DNA of 64,000 nucleotides from JAYYPW01 sp036128855 (GCA_036128855.1 JAYYPW010000011.1:1-64000); one strand, 5' to 3'. Positions 1 to 9,097 are shown, counted from the first letter of the stretch. The notes: generated from the sequence alone by a model not told the origin. Translations and numbers: made by a program.

Positions 1-557
1 TGTCAACATTGCCTTATGATACTAGTGTTGATTTATTTTTCTCTCAAATCTTGTTTTAAGACAATATTTTTTTGATAAGATTAGGATGGCTTAGTACCTA
101 TGAAATGTGTAGGTTTAGATGATTTGGTTAAATAGGCATAAATTACCATATATATGATAAATACCCTCATGACTATTTGTTGGCAAGAAAATATAAGCCA
201 GCTTTTTTGTCCCAGTTAGGTGGTAAGTTATTAGTGTTCTTTAAATAGTCAAAAATAGATAGTGTTGTTCCAGCTACGAGCATTTTATCGAAGGTGTGAA
301 AAAAATATTTCAATTTTTACTTTATTAATTCAAGAGTAAATATATGAAAAAATCAACTTATCAATTAGTGTGTAAGCGTAAAGTATAAATTCAAAAAATC
401 CATTATGAAAAGTTACTTGTTTCTATTTCTATGGTGTAGATACCCATATAGAGAAATTGTTCACTAAGATAAAATTGATCAATATTATTAAAACTCAAAT
501 CTATTCAACTCTCAAATTCAACACTTTTTACATTTTAGATCGTAGCTATATCTGGAT
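1..557. other. Gap left of first U-box gene
   Basis: This AT-rich stretch lies downstream of the first minus-strand U-box gene and holds no complete recognisable gene. The only protein-like signal is a short minus-strand reading frame at 173-313, listed separately. No tRNA, clear terminator or insertion-sequence end was seen. Its low coding content and that remnant suggest a degraded accessory stretch. Confidence 0.5.
173..313 (-). pseudogene. Short protein-like reading frame, possible gene remnant
   Basis: On the minus strand a frame is open from an in-frame stop near 317-319 down to a TAG at 173-175. It could start at TTG 313 or ATG 283. The translation looks like a real protein rather than noise: it contains MLVAGTTLSIFDYL followed by LPPNWDKKAGLYFLANK. 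At 36 to 47 residues it is too short for a domain call and resembles no neighbour. It may be the tail of a lost accessory gene or a small protein. No ribosome binding site stands out. Function unknown. Confidence 0.2.
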
Positions 558-2411
558 TTAATCTATGCCTATAGATGGCATTTGAAAATTTGGGTTGGAA
601 GTGTCATTACTATTTCTATTCACAGAACTATTTTGTCTTGTATTAGTACGGTTATCGCTTCTATTGTCTCTATTTGGGTTGTATTCATTTTGTTGTAGAT
701 GAATACCATATCTGGCCAAATTGCCTATCATTCTAGATGTCTCAGAAGGGGGAGGATCTGGGTAATGATAGAGAGAGGCTCGACTTTTTCTGCGTAGTAT
801 TTCTTCGATACGTATTTTTTCACAACATTTCAGTTCGAAGAAAGTTTGTAGTATCGGACATGTGTTAATGGAATTGGTATTTTCTTTCTGGCTTAGTTCT
901 TGTGCGGTTAAATTTTTTTCCTTTAAAATTTCAGTGATCGTAGCATTTAGAAGCTGATCTTTATATTCTTCGTCATGTTTGATTTCAAGACTGATTCTCC
1001 CATTGCTATTGAGTCTTAGCGGCGTATTTAATAAATTTTTATTAGTTAAAGGACTTTTTAGTTCTAAAGGGGAAGATGGTGAGTGGAATGTACTGTACTT
1101 TTTAATGATGCCATATAACTCAGGTAAATACTCTTGGATTATCATTTCGTCTATACGGCTGGGTTGAGTTTCTGACTGATTGGTAGAAAAGTTCCTGTGT
1201 AATTCGTCGAACTCATAAGTTTTACCATCTAAAGCTGTTACAGGATATTTCATGAGTTCGCGTGAGATAGGACATATTAGATCATTTGGTTTTAATATTA
1301 AGTCTTCTAGACTGCGATTCTTTTCGATAATTTCTACTATTCTCTTGCAAGACTCTTCTTCGTGTTGTCGTTCGCAACTCATCTCAACTAAGCGTGTGAC
1401 CCAATCTTCCAAGTTATAAACGTATGATAATGACGATAAAGTGAGCGAGGACACGGCAGTAACATTGATACGACGTAGAATGAGTAAGTTTGGATTCTGC
1501 TCTTGTTCTCTTTTGTAATCATTTTCTATAGACATCAATCGTCTTAAATTACTTATCCTGACACATATTTCTCTGCTACGTCCATCTCTGTGAATAAGAT
1601 CTAAATGATTGGGTAACGTTCCAGAGGTAAAGCCATCTCGAATATAGGATCTTAATCTAGTTAATTGTGGTGTGTTTCTGTCTGAAACTATTACTGGCGT
1701 ATTTGTCCAGGAAATAGCTACAGGGCTTCGGTTAACATTTGTAACTATAGGGCGATTAGAAGTTGAAGCTACAGTAGGGACGTTAGAAGTTGTAACTACA
1801 GGGCCTCGATTAGGTGATCTGGATAGAGTTGTATGGTTTTGAGTTAACATGCTAATGGTGTTTTGGGAAGTCTCAATAGGGTTTTGTGAAATGCTATTTG
1901 CTTGGGTTGGACGTTGATAGGGTGTTGTTTCGTATGAAAGCCGTTTAGGATAACTGCTGCTAAGACTATAGTTAGGCATATTATCTCCCAAATAGTTTTT
2001 CATTGGTTTTAACTCATTTGCGCTTGCTTTGATTCTAGGTTCGCTTGGGGTTTTACTTTCTTGATAGCTAAGGTAATGATGAGTTTTAACGTTAGCGATT
2101 AGCCTGCTGCAAAATCCTGCAATTAGGCAACTAGATATGCGTAGAAAATTACCCTGGAGCGACGTTAATGGTTTTATGCTGAAATGCATAAGTTCTAGGA
2201 AGTACATAAAAAGAATCACATGATTGATTTTTGCGTAATTTTTTTCAAAAAACGTATTATTGAATCGTAGTATTGCGATACCGACACACAGGTAAAATAT
2301 ACTCAATTGCGGGAGGATATTACCTAATACTTTTGTGCAAAATGCCATCAGTGCAGGGTGTTCTAATATTATGGTGAGCCAGACCTTTTCTGGTAGAACT
2401 TCTCTTCTCAT
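558..2411 (-). CDS. Membrane-anchored U-box protein, candidate E3 ubiquitin ligase effector
   Basis: 617 residues. The N-terminus holds two to three hydrophobic segments (about 20-105), followed by a long Ser/Thr/Asn-rich linker (about 115-260) with repeated short phrases such as NRGPVVTTSN and NRPIVTNVNR. A U-box-like motif lies near 375-430 (NDLICPISRELMKYPV, then ALDGKTYEF). The second half of the U-box is diverged, lacking the usual W-L and SPLTR part, so E2 binding may be altered. The tail (about 570-617) is Asn/Arg-rich and probably disordered. U-box domains are E3 ubiquitin ligase modules typical of eukaryotes and of Dot/Icm effectors such as Legionella LubX. An effector role here is inferred from the domain, two sister proteins in the window and the nearby icmW. 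The substrate is unknown. Confidence 0.65.
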   Translation of the reverse strand: MRREVLPEKVWLTIILEHPALMAFCTKVLGNILPQLSIFYLCVGIAILRFNNTFFEKNYAKINHVILFMYFLELMHFSIKPLTSLQGNFLRISSCLIAGFCSRLIANVKTHHYLSYQESKTPSEPRIKASANELKPMKNYLGDNMPNYSLSSSYPKRLSYETTPYQRPTQANSISQNPIETSQNTISMLTQNHTTLSRSPNRGPVVTTSNVPTVASTSNRPIVTNVNRSPVAISWTNTPVIVSDRNTPQLTRLRSYIRDGFTSGTLPNHLDLIHRDGRSREICVRISNLRRLMSIENDYKREQEQNPNLLILRRINVTAVSSLTLSSLSYVYNLEDWVTRLVEMSCERQHEEESCKRIVEIIEKNRSLEDLILKPNDLICPISRELMKYPVTALDGKTYEFDELHRNFSTNQSETQPSRIDEMIIQEYLPELYGIIKKYSTFHSPSSPLELKSPLTNKNLLNTPLRLNSNGRISLEIKHDEEYKDQLLNATITEILKEKNLTAQELSQKENTNSINTCPILQTFFELKCCEKIRIEEILRRKSRASLYHYPDPPPSETSRMIGNLARYGIHLQQNEYNPNRDNRSDNRTNTRQNSSVNRNSNDTSNPNFQMPSIGID

Positions 2412-2646
2412 GATGGTTATCCTAATTTAGTTACGTAAGTTTGATTTATTCTTAATTTGAATTTATTTTTATTTTAATACTAGCTTTAGGCCGTGTCTAT
2501 ATCTTTTTGTGATTTACAATATATTGTAATTTATAACTCATGATTATTATTTCAATTTGTAGATATAGTTATAATTTAACCATCTTAGTAATTCATACTA
2601 ACTTGAATACCCTCTATAGATTTATACTCGTTGTTCGTGGTGGTTT

Positions 2647-2883
2647 TCAAAACTTAAGTTTTATGTATTTATAGTGGAAAATTAGCCAGTATTTATGGAA
2701 GCTTATGAATTTAGTGGTTTTCTCTAAGATCTGCAATGGTTTTGGGTTATAGATATATACCAATACCTGAAGAAATTTTTCGGCTACTCTTGCTCGAGTA
2801 AGAGGGCTTGCATTTCTATGCTTACTAAGCTGTAACGAGATACTGCCTTTAACATAAGAACCTCGGCCAATAGTGCTTGTCGT
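2647..2883 (-). pseudogene. Decayed U-box module downstream of the two-U-box gene
   Basis: Directly after the TAA of the upstream minus-strand gene (2884-2886) the same frame stays open to TGA at 2647-2649. The first part reads LSKHRNASPLTRARVAEKF, clearly related to LSQHRNTSPLTRVRIGNKL in the second U-box of that gene. The following YIYNPKPLQILEK lines up with YFYKLKNAVTALRE. The CP.. first half of the module is missing. This is best explained as a third tandem U-box copy that was truncated and cut off by a stop codon. The rest of the gap (2412-2646) shows nothing recognisable. Confidence 0.55.
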
Positions 2884-4176
2884 TTATGGATTAAGCGAGT
2901 TACTCTCTCTTAGGGCTGTAACAGCATTTTTTAGTTTGTAAAAATATGCAATATCTGGTGTAAGTTTGTTGCCTATCCTCACTCGAGTAAGAGGGCTTGT
3001 ATTTCTGTGCTGGCTAAGCCATGTAGCAATACTTTCTTTTTCGTAGCATATACCGTCTTCAGCTCGTACTGGTTCGCGAATTAAGTTTAATGTAATTGGG
3101 CAAACTAAGTCGTAGTTTGGATTATTGGATAATTGCTCATGGATAGCAGGCTCGTTTCTTTCTAGCTCTATTATAAGTTCTTTGCATTGGTGTATTTGCT
3201 CGTTTTGCTCTTTATTAAATGCTTGCTGAAGTTTTCTATTATATTGACTGTCTTGAGAAAGATTACGGGTCATTCTCACACGCGTCATAGGACTTGTTGA
3301 GTTATTATTGAGCCATTGTGCTATCTGTGCTCTCTCATAAGTATACCCGTCGTCTGCTTTGACAGGATCTGTAATTAGCTCACGGGTTAACGGACATATA
3401 AGATTTAAATTAGGACTGCATAATTTATCATGTATCTCAGGATATGACTCATTGATGGTGTTTATTAATCTTTGGTGCGCACTTGCTTGATTGGCATCTA
3501 CCGTGGCAGGAGTACTTGTGTACTGTAGTTGTGCTTGGCGTAGTTGAGAAAGGCGCGTCCTTATGAGATAGGTAGGATTGTTAAGTAGGGTATTTGTACT
3601 ATGGTCATCCACAGCTTGTCTAATCTGAAAGGGCTGTCTTTCTGCTAGTGATTGTATAAATTCCTCTGTTATTCTCCTTGCGTTATCATTGTTATAATCG
3701 GTAGCAGAACCTAAGCGTGTGTGGTTAGAGTTACCTATCAATATACCTCTACCAAGTCTACCCAGAAAGTCCGTGCAGATTTCTTCTATTCTCGTGTTTA
3801 CAATATTTTCACGGGATTGATAAATTTCTCTATTTTCTTCGATTCTTGCGACAACACTATTTTCACGAGATGGATTTATTACTCTATGGGGTTGAGTTTG
3901 TGTGCGTATGCGCGCTGTATTGTTTGCAAGAACCGTATGAGAAGCCCTCTCGAATCTTGTAATAAAATCACGAGCCGTACCAGAATTCTTCTGGAACTCC
4001 GTAATAAGATATAGTATGTTTAATATTAGAAAGCAGACTGCCATAGAAAGACACGCTGTGGGTATTAAAGGAAGTCCGAAGAAATACATGCAGGTAAATT
4101 GTGTCACGAACACAGAGACGATGAATAAAGGAGAGAAGGTACAAACGTTGTGGAGCAAATTTTTAGATAAAATCAT
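2884..4176 (-). CDS. Membrane-anchored protein with two U-boxes, candidate E3 ligase effector
   Basis: 430 residues. A hydrophobic N-terminal hairpin (about 10-60) is followed by an Arg/Asn-rich linker with the repeated phrase REN.V..RIEE (about 90-135). Two U-box domains follow: one near 260-315 (LICPLTRELITDPV, DDGYTYERAQIAQWL, SPMTRVRM) and one near 355-415 (LVCPITLNLIREPV, EDGICYEKESIATWL, SPLTRVRI). Both keep the CPI/CPL core, the DG.(T/C)YE loop and the W-L helix expected for E2 docking. Two U-boxes in one protein recall Legionella LubX, where one binds the E2 and the other a substrate; whether that applies here is inference. A decayed third module follows the stop codon. Expressed away from the divergent gene at 4341. 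Confidence 0.75.
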   Translation of the reverse strand: MILSKNLLHNVCTFSPLFIVSVFVTQFTCMYFFGLPLIPTACLSMAVCFLILNILYLITEFQKNSGTARDFITRFERASHTVLANNTARIRTQTQPHRVINPSRENSVVARIEENREIYQSRENIVNTRIEEICTDFLGRLGRGILIGNSNHTRLGSATDYNNDNARRITEEFIQSLAERQPFQIRQAVDDHSTNTLLNNPTYLIRTRLSQLRQAQLQYTSTPATVDANQASAHQRLINTINESYPEIHDKLCSPNLNLICPLTRELITDPVKADDGYTYERAQIAQWLNNNSTSPMTRVRMTRNLSQDSQYNRKLQQAFNKEQNEQIHQCKELIIELERNEPAIHEQLSNNPNYDLVCPITLNLIREPVRAEDGICYEKESIATWLSQHRNTSPLTRVRIGNKLTPDIAYFYKLKNAVTALRESNSLNP

Positions 4177-4340
4177 TATATAGTTGTTGTTTTAATTACC
4201 TAAATTTTAACTTCTTTCGACTTTGTTGTCAACCTTTTCTACAATGTTCAATGTCAACGGCTATTTGTTAAGATTATGAAATAATACAAGAAAAGATATA
4301 TATTTGTACTATAATTGATTAAACAACAATTATTAACAAT

Positions 4341-5750
4341 ATGGCGTTCAAAGAAGACCTTACCGTGCTCTCTTTAGCAGCAATGTTTAACGGTTGCCAA
4401 GCAAAAGGCTTATGCTTAGGTATAGCGTATGCACTCTTATACGATATTATAGCTAGAGAAGAGAGGAGTCCAAACTCCGGAGCCTGGAAAGAACCTGGTA
4501 GTTTTATGGATGTTTTTATGTTGATAAATTCAGCAAGAGAGAATACGTCTACAATAGAAATGGCAGAATACATCAGAAGTGCTATGCAGATTGCTAAAGG
4601 TCGTAGTGATTCAAGAAAGCATAGGAATAAAATTGTAAAATTTCTCAAACAGCATGCTAAATATGATAATCTTGCGCCAACTAAAAGATCGGGTCAGTTT
4701 TATCAAGATGTTATGGCCTATATTGATCAAGTCACTTTTTTTCATACAAAACAAATTGACCTAGTAGATGATGCTGGTTTAAAACAAAATTATTGGGGGT
4801 TTCAGGACCCCAGACAGAAATCACTGATTTTGGGTAGAGATATTACTCCCTACCAGATTAGGCATGTTCTAACCGACAAAAATAGCGTGTGGGATGCGAT
4901 TCATAGATCTATTAAGCAAATATCACATGAAAAAAATACAACTCACGGTGTAAGTGTATTCATTTTACGTACCCAGACACATGTGTCTGTTATTGTTTAC
5001 CAAAAAGGTGATGATGCATTTATGCTTATTAATCATGATCAATATTGGGTCTATGAAATGGATGATCCACTATGTCATGTGCATTTTAAAACGAGTATTA
5101 ACTTGCATCCAAGAGATAGTTTCATTATTACGCAATATCAGACAGCTTGCCCGCGTGATGAAAACAAACCTGTTGAGATCACCGTTCAGATTCCAAAGGA
5201 TAATAAAGAAGACTTTCTTTATGATGTTGTTTACACTGCTATGCAAGATAGAGAGCCAGAAATTACATTAGCGTTACCTAAAATAACAATGCGAGATAAA
5301 GATCATGATCCTATGTGTATGGCCATAATGACCAATGATAGTGCTTTGATAGCGGCAGCCATACAAAAGGGGTATAGTGATCACCAGTCGCATAAGTATC
5401 AGGAAACATTTCTCGTGGATAGCTGTATTGCTGGGCGCATAAATTATGTTAAGACTCTGGTTGAATATGGTGTCAATATTAACTGTTGTTATAAAGATAT
5501 GACCCCACTTCATGCAGCATTCGTCAATAATCACAAAGATATATCTTCCTATTTACTAAAAAAGGGCGCATCACTTATCCCATCCAAGATAAATAATGAA
5601 AACCTCAATAAGCGTGTAACAATAGTAACCAAACAGCACAAGTCAGAACCTTTACAAGAAAAGTCTTTATTTAAATTTAAATGCTTCAAAGGTATGTTTC
5701 ATAGGGCTAAATCTGATAAAAAATCATCCCCATCGAATAAGCATGGCTAA
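4341..5750 (+). CDS. Papain-like cysteine protease-like domain plus ankyrin repeats, candidate effector
   Basis: 469 residues. The N-terminal half contains KGLCLGIAYALL with Cys25, which resembles the catalytic Cys motif of YopT/C58-type papain-like proteases. A His in RTQTHVSVIVYQ (about 213) and an Asp/Asn in LINHDQYW (about 230) could complete a triad in the right order. The C-terminal third (about 322-415) has ankyrin-type repeats: YVKTLVEYGVNIN, then MTPLHAAFVNNHKDISSYLLKKGASL. The tail is Lys/Ser-rich. The combination suggests a translocated protein acting on a host target recognised through the ankyrins. The protease assignment rests on motif spacing only; the ankyrin part is clearer. 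No strong ribosome binding site precedes the ATG. Confidence 0.6.
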   Translation: MAFKEDLTVLSLAAMFNGCQAKGLCLGIAYALLYDIIAREERSPNSGAWKEPGSFMDVFMLINSARENTSTIEMAEYIRSAMQIAKGRSDSRKHRNKIVKFLKQHAKYDNLAPTKRSGQFYQDVMAYIDQVTFFHTKQIDLVDDAGLKQNYWGFQDPRQKSLILGRDITPYQIRHVLTDKNSVWDAIHRSIKQISHEKNTTHGVSVFILRTQTHVSVIVYQKGDDAFMLINHDQYWVYEMDDPLCHVHFKTSINLHPRDSFIITQYQTACPRDENKPVEITVQIPKDNKEDFLYDVVYTAMQDREPEITLALPKITMRDKDHDPMCMAIMTNDSALIAAAIQKGYSDHQSHKYQETFLVDSCIAGRINYVKTLVEYGVNINCCYKDMTPLHAAFVNNHKDISSYLLKKGASLIPSKINNENLNKRVTIVTKQHKSEPLQEKSLFKFKCFKGMFHRAKSDKKSSPSNKHG

Positions 5751-5882
5751 CATATATCAAGATATACGAATGTAAATATATGGATAGTATCATGTTTTTG
5801 TATGATATATATCTGCTAACGCTATTGCATAAAAATACCTTTTATCGGTATGATAAACGCGATTCTATAAAGGTCAATGATT

Positions 5883-6383
5883 ATGATAGTGTTCGGTATT
5901 GATCCAGGATCTGTTTATACTGGGTTTGGGGTTATCAAAGCGAACCCTAAAGGAGATATGCAGCATGTTGATAGCGGTCGTATTTGCTGTGGTAGGCGAT
6001 CTTTTCCAGAGAGGTTATCGCTTATTTATGATCAGTTATCTAATCTTCTGAGTCAATACAAGCCAGAATATGTCGTTGTTGAACAGCTTTTTGTGCATAA
6101 AAATGCTATGAGTGCCCTAAAACTCGGTCATGCCCGTGGTGTTGCTGTTTTGGCAGGTAGTCAGTCAGGTGCTCAGTTGGTTGAATATACGCCAAGGCAT
6201 GTGAAAAAAGCTTTGACGGGCTATGGTGGTGCGAACAAAGATCAGGTAGGTTATATGGCAAAGATGATGCTCGCATTGCCGGTTGTCCCCGTAAGCGATG
6301 CTGCTGATGCACTTGCTTTAGCTATGACACACGCGCAGATATTGAGAACACAGCGTCTAACAAAAAAAGAGGTAACGATATGA
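5883..6383 (+). CDS. ruvC: Holliday junction endodeoxyribonuclease RuvC
   Basis: RuvC resolves Holliday junctions by symmetric nicking, together with RuvAB. The acidic active-site motifs are visible: FGIDPGSVYTGFG (first Asp), VVVEQLFVHKNAMSALKLG (Glu) and VSDAADALALAM (two Asp). I prefer ATG 5883 (166 residues, MIVFGIDPGS) over ATG 5877, because the AAAGG at about 5869-5873 is then about 9 bases away instead of 3. Its end overlaps the start of ruvA by 4 bases, so the two are probably translationally coupled. ruvB is not next to them but lies 13 kb away on the other strand. Confidence 0.95.
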   Translation: MIVFGIDPGSVYTGFGVIKANPKGDMQHVDSGRICCGRRSFPERLSLIYDQLSNLLSQYKPEYVVVEQLFVHKNAMSALKLGHARGVAVLAGSQSGAQLVEYTPRHVKKALTGYGGANKDQVGYMAKMMLALPVVPVSDAADALALAMTHAQILRTQRLTKKEVTI

Positions 6384-6988
6384 TTGGATATGTTTCAGGG
6401 AAAATTTTGCATATAGGGCAGGGAGTCTGCTTAGTTAATACTCAGGGATTAGGTTATGAGGTAAATATTCATGAGCAAACGGAGTATATGCTAAGAGGTC
6501 AGTCAGATGCTAGTTTATACATTCACCATGTGGTTCGTGAAGATCTTGAAGCGCTTTATGGTTTTTTACAGATTCGAGAGCGTGATTTATTTCGTATTTT
6601 CTTGCTTGCTCCGGGCGTGGGCCCTAAATTGGCATTAACTATGTTGGCTAGTTTACCAGAAGCAAGCTTATTAGCAGCAATTGCAGATAAAGATGTATCT
6701 TTACTCAAAAAAGTTAAAGGAGTTGGCCAACGTGTTGCAGAGAAAATGGTGGTTGAGCTTGCACCGCGCTTGAAAGACTGGTGTTCTCGTTATGCTGCAC
6801 CTATGGATTTGCCACAAGCCAATAAAGCAGAGCTGTTAGTAAGGCAAGATGTTTTAAGTGCTTTAGCATCTTTAGGTTATGCTCATGGAGATATCCCTAA
6901 TAAAGTACAGGCGTTGCAAGAGGAAGATATGACGACAGACCAGCTATTGCGTAGGGTTTTACAGTCGCTTAGTAAGTCAAAGGCCTAG
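6380..6988 (+). CDS. ruvA: Holliday junction branch migration protein RuvA
   Basis: 202 residues, the family's usual length. RuvA binds four-way junctions as a tetramer and loads the RuvB motor. Visible are the N-terminal OB-fold domain (MIGYVSGKILHIGQGVCLV), two helix-hairpin-helix motifs (LAPGVGPKLALTML and VKGVGQRVAEKMVVEL), and the C-terminal RuvB-contacting domain (about 150-200, VLSALASLGYAHGDIPNKVQAL). Start overlaps the ruvC stop (ATGA-type overlap). Confidence 0.97.
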   Translation: MIGYVSGKILHIGQGVCLVNTQGLGYEVNIHEQTEYMLRGQSDASLYIHHVVREDLEALYGFLQIRERDLFRIFLLAPGVGPKLALTMLASLPEASLLAAIADKDVSLLKKVKGVGQRVAEKMVVELAPRLKDWCSRYAAPMDLPQANKAELLVRQDVLSALASLGYAHGDIPNKVQALQEEDMTTDQLLRRVLQSLSKSKA

Positions 6989-6997
6989 TCTAACCTG

Positions 6998-7040
6998 AAA
7001 AATATCCGATACTGGTAAGCTTTATAGGGTGATATTTTTT
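6998..7040 (+). terminator. Possible terminator after ruvCA
   Basis: A nine-base inverted repeat, AAAAATATC at 6998-7006 and GATATTTTT at 7031-7039, follows the ruvA stop and ends in a T-run. The loop is long (24 bases) and the stem is AT-rich, so it is a weak candidate. Confidence 0.3.
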
Positions 7041-7131
7041 GTATGCCAGAATAGTTAACTTTTTTAGAAATTGCATAACTTTTTTTTCAGGTTATAGGAT
7101 TTCTCTGTTTGGTTTTGTAGATGTCTAGTGA

Positions 7132-7160
7132 TTGACTATTAATGTTTTTTTTTGTAAGAT
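7132..7160 (+). promoter_or_regulatory. Sigma70-type promoter for the SET-domain gene
   Basis: TTGACT (7132-7137), a 17-base spacer containing a nine-T run, and TAAGAT (7155-7160) lie 25 bases upstream of ATG 7186. Both boxes differ from consensus by a single base. The leader is short and shows no clear ribosome binding site. Confidence 0.5.
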
Positions 7161-7185
7161 TCACATAAAATAATCAATCTTTTCT

Positions 7186-8970
7186 ATGGAAACCAATCTG
7201 AAAGACAACACTAGTGTAGAGCATCTTTTTTCTTCTTTTGATCCACTGGAAAAATGCCATTCGGGCTTTTCTCAATTTAAACGCCAACATTTATTTAGTT
7301 GTTTGCCAGAAGAAACCCAATTAAAGTTTTCTCAGGATGCACAAAGTTTTTTAACTTCTGGATTTAAATCATCTATTAGTGAAAGTTTTATGTCATTTCT
7401 TCAGAAAAAAGGTATACATACAGTGCCAGGTAGGGTAGTTAAAAGTGAAAACCCTGATGCAGGCCTAGGGGTTGTAGTGGATTTACCTCAAGCTATACAG
7501 CCTGATGGTATCTATGTGTTAGGAGAATACACTGGAGAAAACTATGTGGAGCCTAACCTATCTTTTTCTCCATATGATAAGAATCGACTCTGGGAGAAGG
7601 AGATTATTTTTCGTGATGATCATATTGTCGCAGGTTATCAAGGGTATGATATTGGAGGAATGTTTAATCATGCGGTAGTTGCAAATGCCTGGGTATGTTC
7701 AGTTCAGGATGACGAGCAAGTGTATGGTGCGCGTTTACTGTTTTGTACATTTGGTTGGGTCTTGCAATCTGGTCGGGAAATTAAAATTAGCTACAATTAT
7801 CCAAGATATGATAAATGTATTCATTTGGACCAATATGTAGACTTTTGTCGTGAGGATGAGGCAGTCTTACAGGAGAATTTACAAGTTCTACAGAAAATCT
7901 TTAATGACTCAGAGGCAAGCCTAAGGGCTTTGCTGCATAATTCCTTACAAAATGCTTGTAAATCAAAACCGATTGACGTCCCCGTAACGTGCGATAATTT
8001 TCAAAAAGTATTATCTGAGACAATGCTTTTAAGACTAGGTGCTAATATGGCACTTATTATGATGGATCCATGGATGGTCTATTATCTAAAAGAATCACCA
8101 CAGTATGCACAATATAAGCCAATTATTGATATGATCTGTCAGATCTCCGATAATTACTCTATGATCCACGTTAGTAATAACGACGCTAAAGTAAGTAGGT
8201 ACCTTATGGGCTTACCTAATATGAAGGAGCTTTTATTGGCCCGAAAAGCGCACGATATTATCAAGCATCCTTTACTGATAGCTTGTATTAAGGCTCCAGA
8301 AAATTTTTCATATCAACGAAATACTGACCGTTATATACTCAGGGATATGGATAATATATGTGAATTTTTTCCTCCATTATTGCCAACATATCCACAAGCT
8401 AACCTCCTTAGGCAGATCCTTTTTAACAAAACTTTAGATGATCTTCTGAGGGATTTACCGAAGATTTTTTCTGGTCGAGATAACCAGGAGGTGTATACAA
8501 ATGGTTTTACGGAGGTTCTATCTTTTATTGCTGAGAAATATTCAAGCTGTGCTACATCACATCCTGATATAATGATCCAAATACAGGGTAAGATTACGCA
8601 ACTACGAGAATTTATTTCTTCTCAACAATCAGGTAAAAGTCTCCATCCTGGAGTTGGTGCTTTTTACACTAAGTATTTGGATGCAATTCGTGATTATATA
8701 CCTTATTCTACTGAGGACCTTTATTCAGATACGTCTGATACTACTGGATCAAGGGAGTCAGTTCTTTCAACTAGTTGGCAAAAGCTTTATAGAGTACGTT
8801 GGAATGTAAAAGCTATCAATAAGTATTGTCAACCAGGTGCTTGTGATAAAGTGCATCCAGGTTTTCTCAAGAAACTTTCGATTTCATCTGAGTTTAATTT
8901 AGGTGAGGCCTCAGTATTTAACTCAAACAACACAGCTTGTCAAAATGAGAAAATCTCACCAATGCCATAA
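7186..8970 (+). CDS. SET-domain protein, candidate protein lysine methyltransferase effector
   Basis: 594 residues. A SET domain spans about 78-205. Its parts appear in order: GRVVKSENPDAGLGVVV (GxG loop), GIYVLGEYTGE (the Y-x-G turn), GGMFNHAVVANA (the NH motif that forms the pseudoknot and binds S-adenosylmethionine) and REIKISYNYPRYD (the final GEE-x-YxY-like motif). The remaining 390 residues look helical and match no family I know. SET proteins methylate lysines; in Legionella, LegAS4/RomA is a Dot/Icm effector acting on host histone H3. A similar role here is inferred. The post-SET cysteines are not evident. The gene has its own promoter and stands alone between ruvA and unknown genes. 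Confidence 0.7.
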   Translation: METNLKDNTSVEHLFSSFDPLEKCHSGFSQFKRQHLFSCLPEETQLKFSQDAQSFLTSGFKSSISESFMSFLQKKGIHTVPGRVVKSENPDAGLGVVVDLPQAIQPDGIYVLGEYTGENYVEPNLSFSPYDKNRLWEKEIIFRDDHIVAGYQGYDIGGMFNHAVVANAWVCSVQDDEQVYGARLLFCTFGWVLQSGREIKISYNYPRYDKCIHLDQYVDFCREDEAVLQENLQVLQKIFNDSEASLRALLHNSLQNACKSKPIDVPVTCDNFQKVLSETMLLRLGANMALIMMDPWMVYYLKESPQYAQYKPIIDMICQISDNYSMIHVSNNDAKVSRYLMGLPNMKELLLARKAHDIIKHPLLIACIKAPENFSYQRNTDRYILRDMDNICEFFPPLLPTYPQANLLRQILFNKTLDDLLRDLPKIFSGRDNQEVYTNGFTEVLSFIAEKYSSCATSHPDIMIQIQGKITQLREFISSQQSGKSLHPGVGAFYTKYLDAIRDYIPYSTEDLYSDTSDTTGSRESVLSTSWQKLYRVRWNVKAINKYCQPGACDKVHPGFLKKLSISSEFNLGEASVFNSNNTACQNEKISPMP

Positions 8971-9045
8971 ATGCTATTTGTAGCATAAATTCAGTTGTTT
9001 TCAGGTTAAGCTCGCAGTACGGTTTTCCTGTCGTGGATTATAGTT

Positions 9046-9097
9046 TGTAATACGAAAAGCAAGGCTTCATAATTTGCTCTTCGAAGCTAGTATTACA
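9046..9097. other. Long imperfect inverted repeat (structured element)
   Basis: Perfect 8-base outer arms, TGTAATAC (9046-9053) and GTATTACA (9090-9097), enclose near-perfect inner arms, GAAAAGCAA (9054-9062) and TTGCTCTTC (9074-9082), with one A-C mismatch. There is an 11-base loop and a 7-base bulge on the right. It lies in the 281-base gap between the SET gene and the next gene, and has no T-run, so it is not a standard terminator. It could be a small RNA fold, an mRNA-end structure or a relic of a small mobile repeat. Confidence 0.4.

Noticed and set aside
4319..4648. Minus-strand reading frame of 109 codons opposite the protease/ankyrin gene
   Set aside because: Overlaps the start of a better supported gene and shows no own start signal.
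8971..8986. Hairpin ATGCTA-TTTG-TAGCAT right after the SET gene
   Set aside because: Only six base pairs and no T-run, so not called as a terminator.
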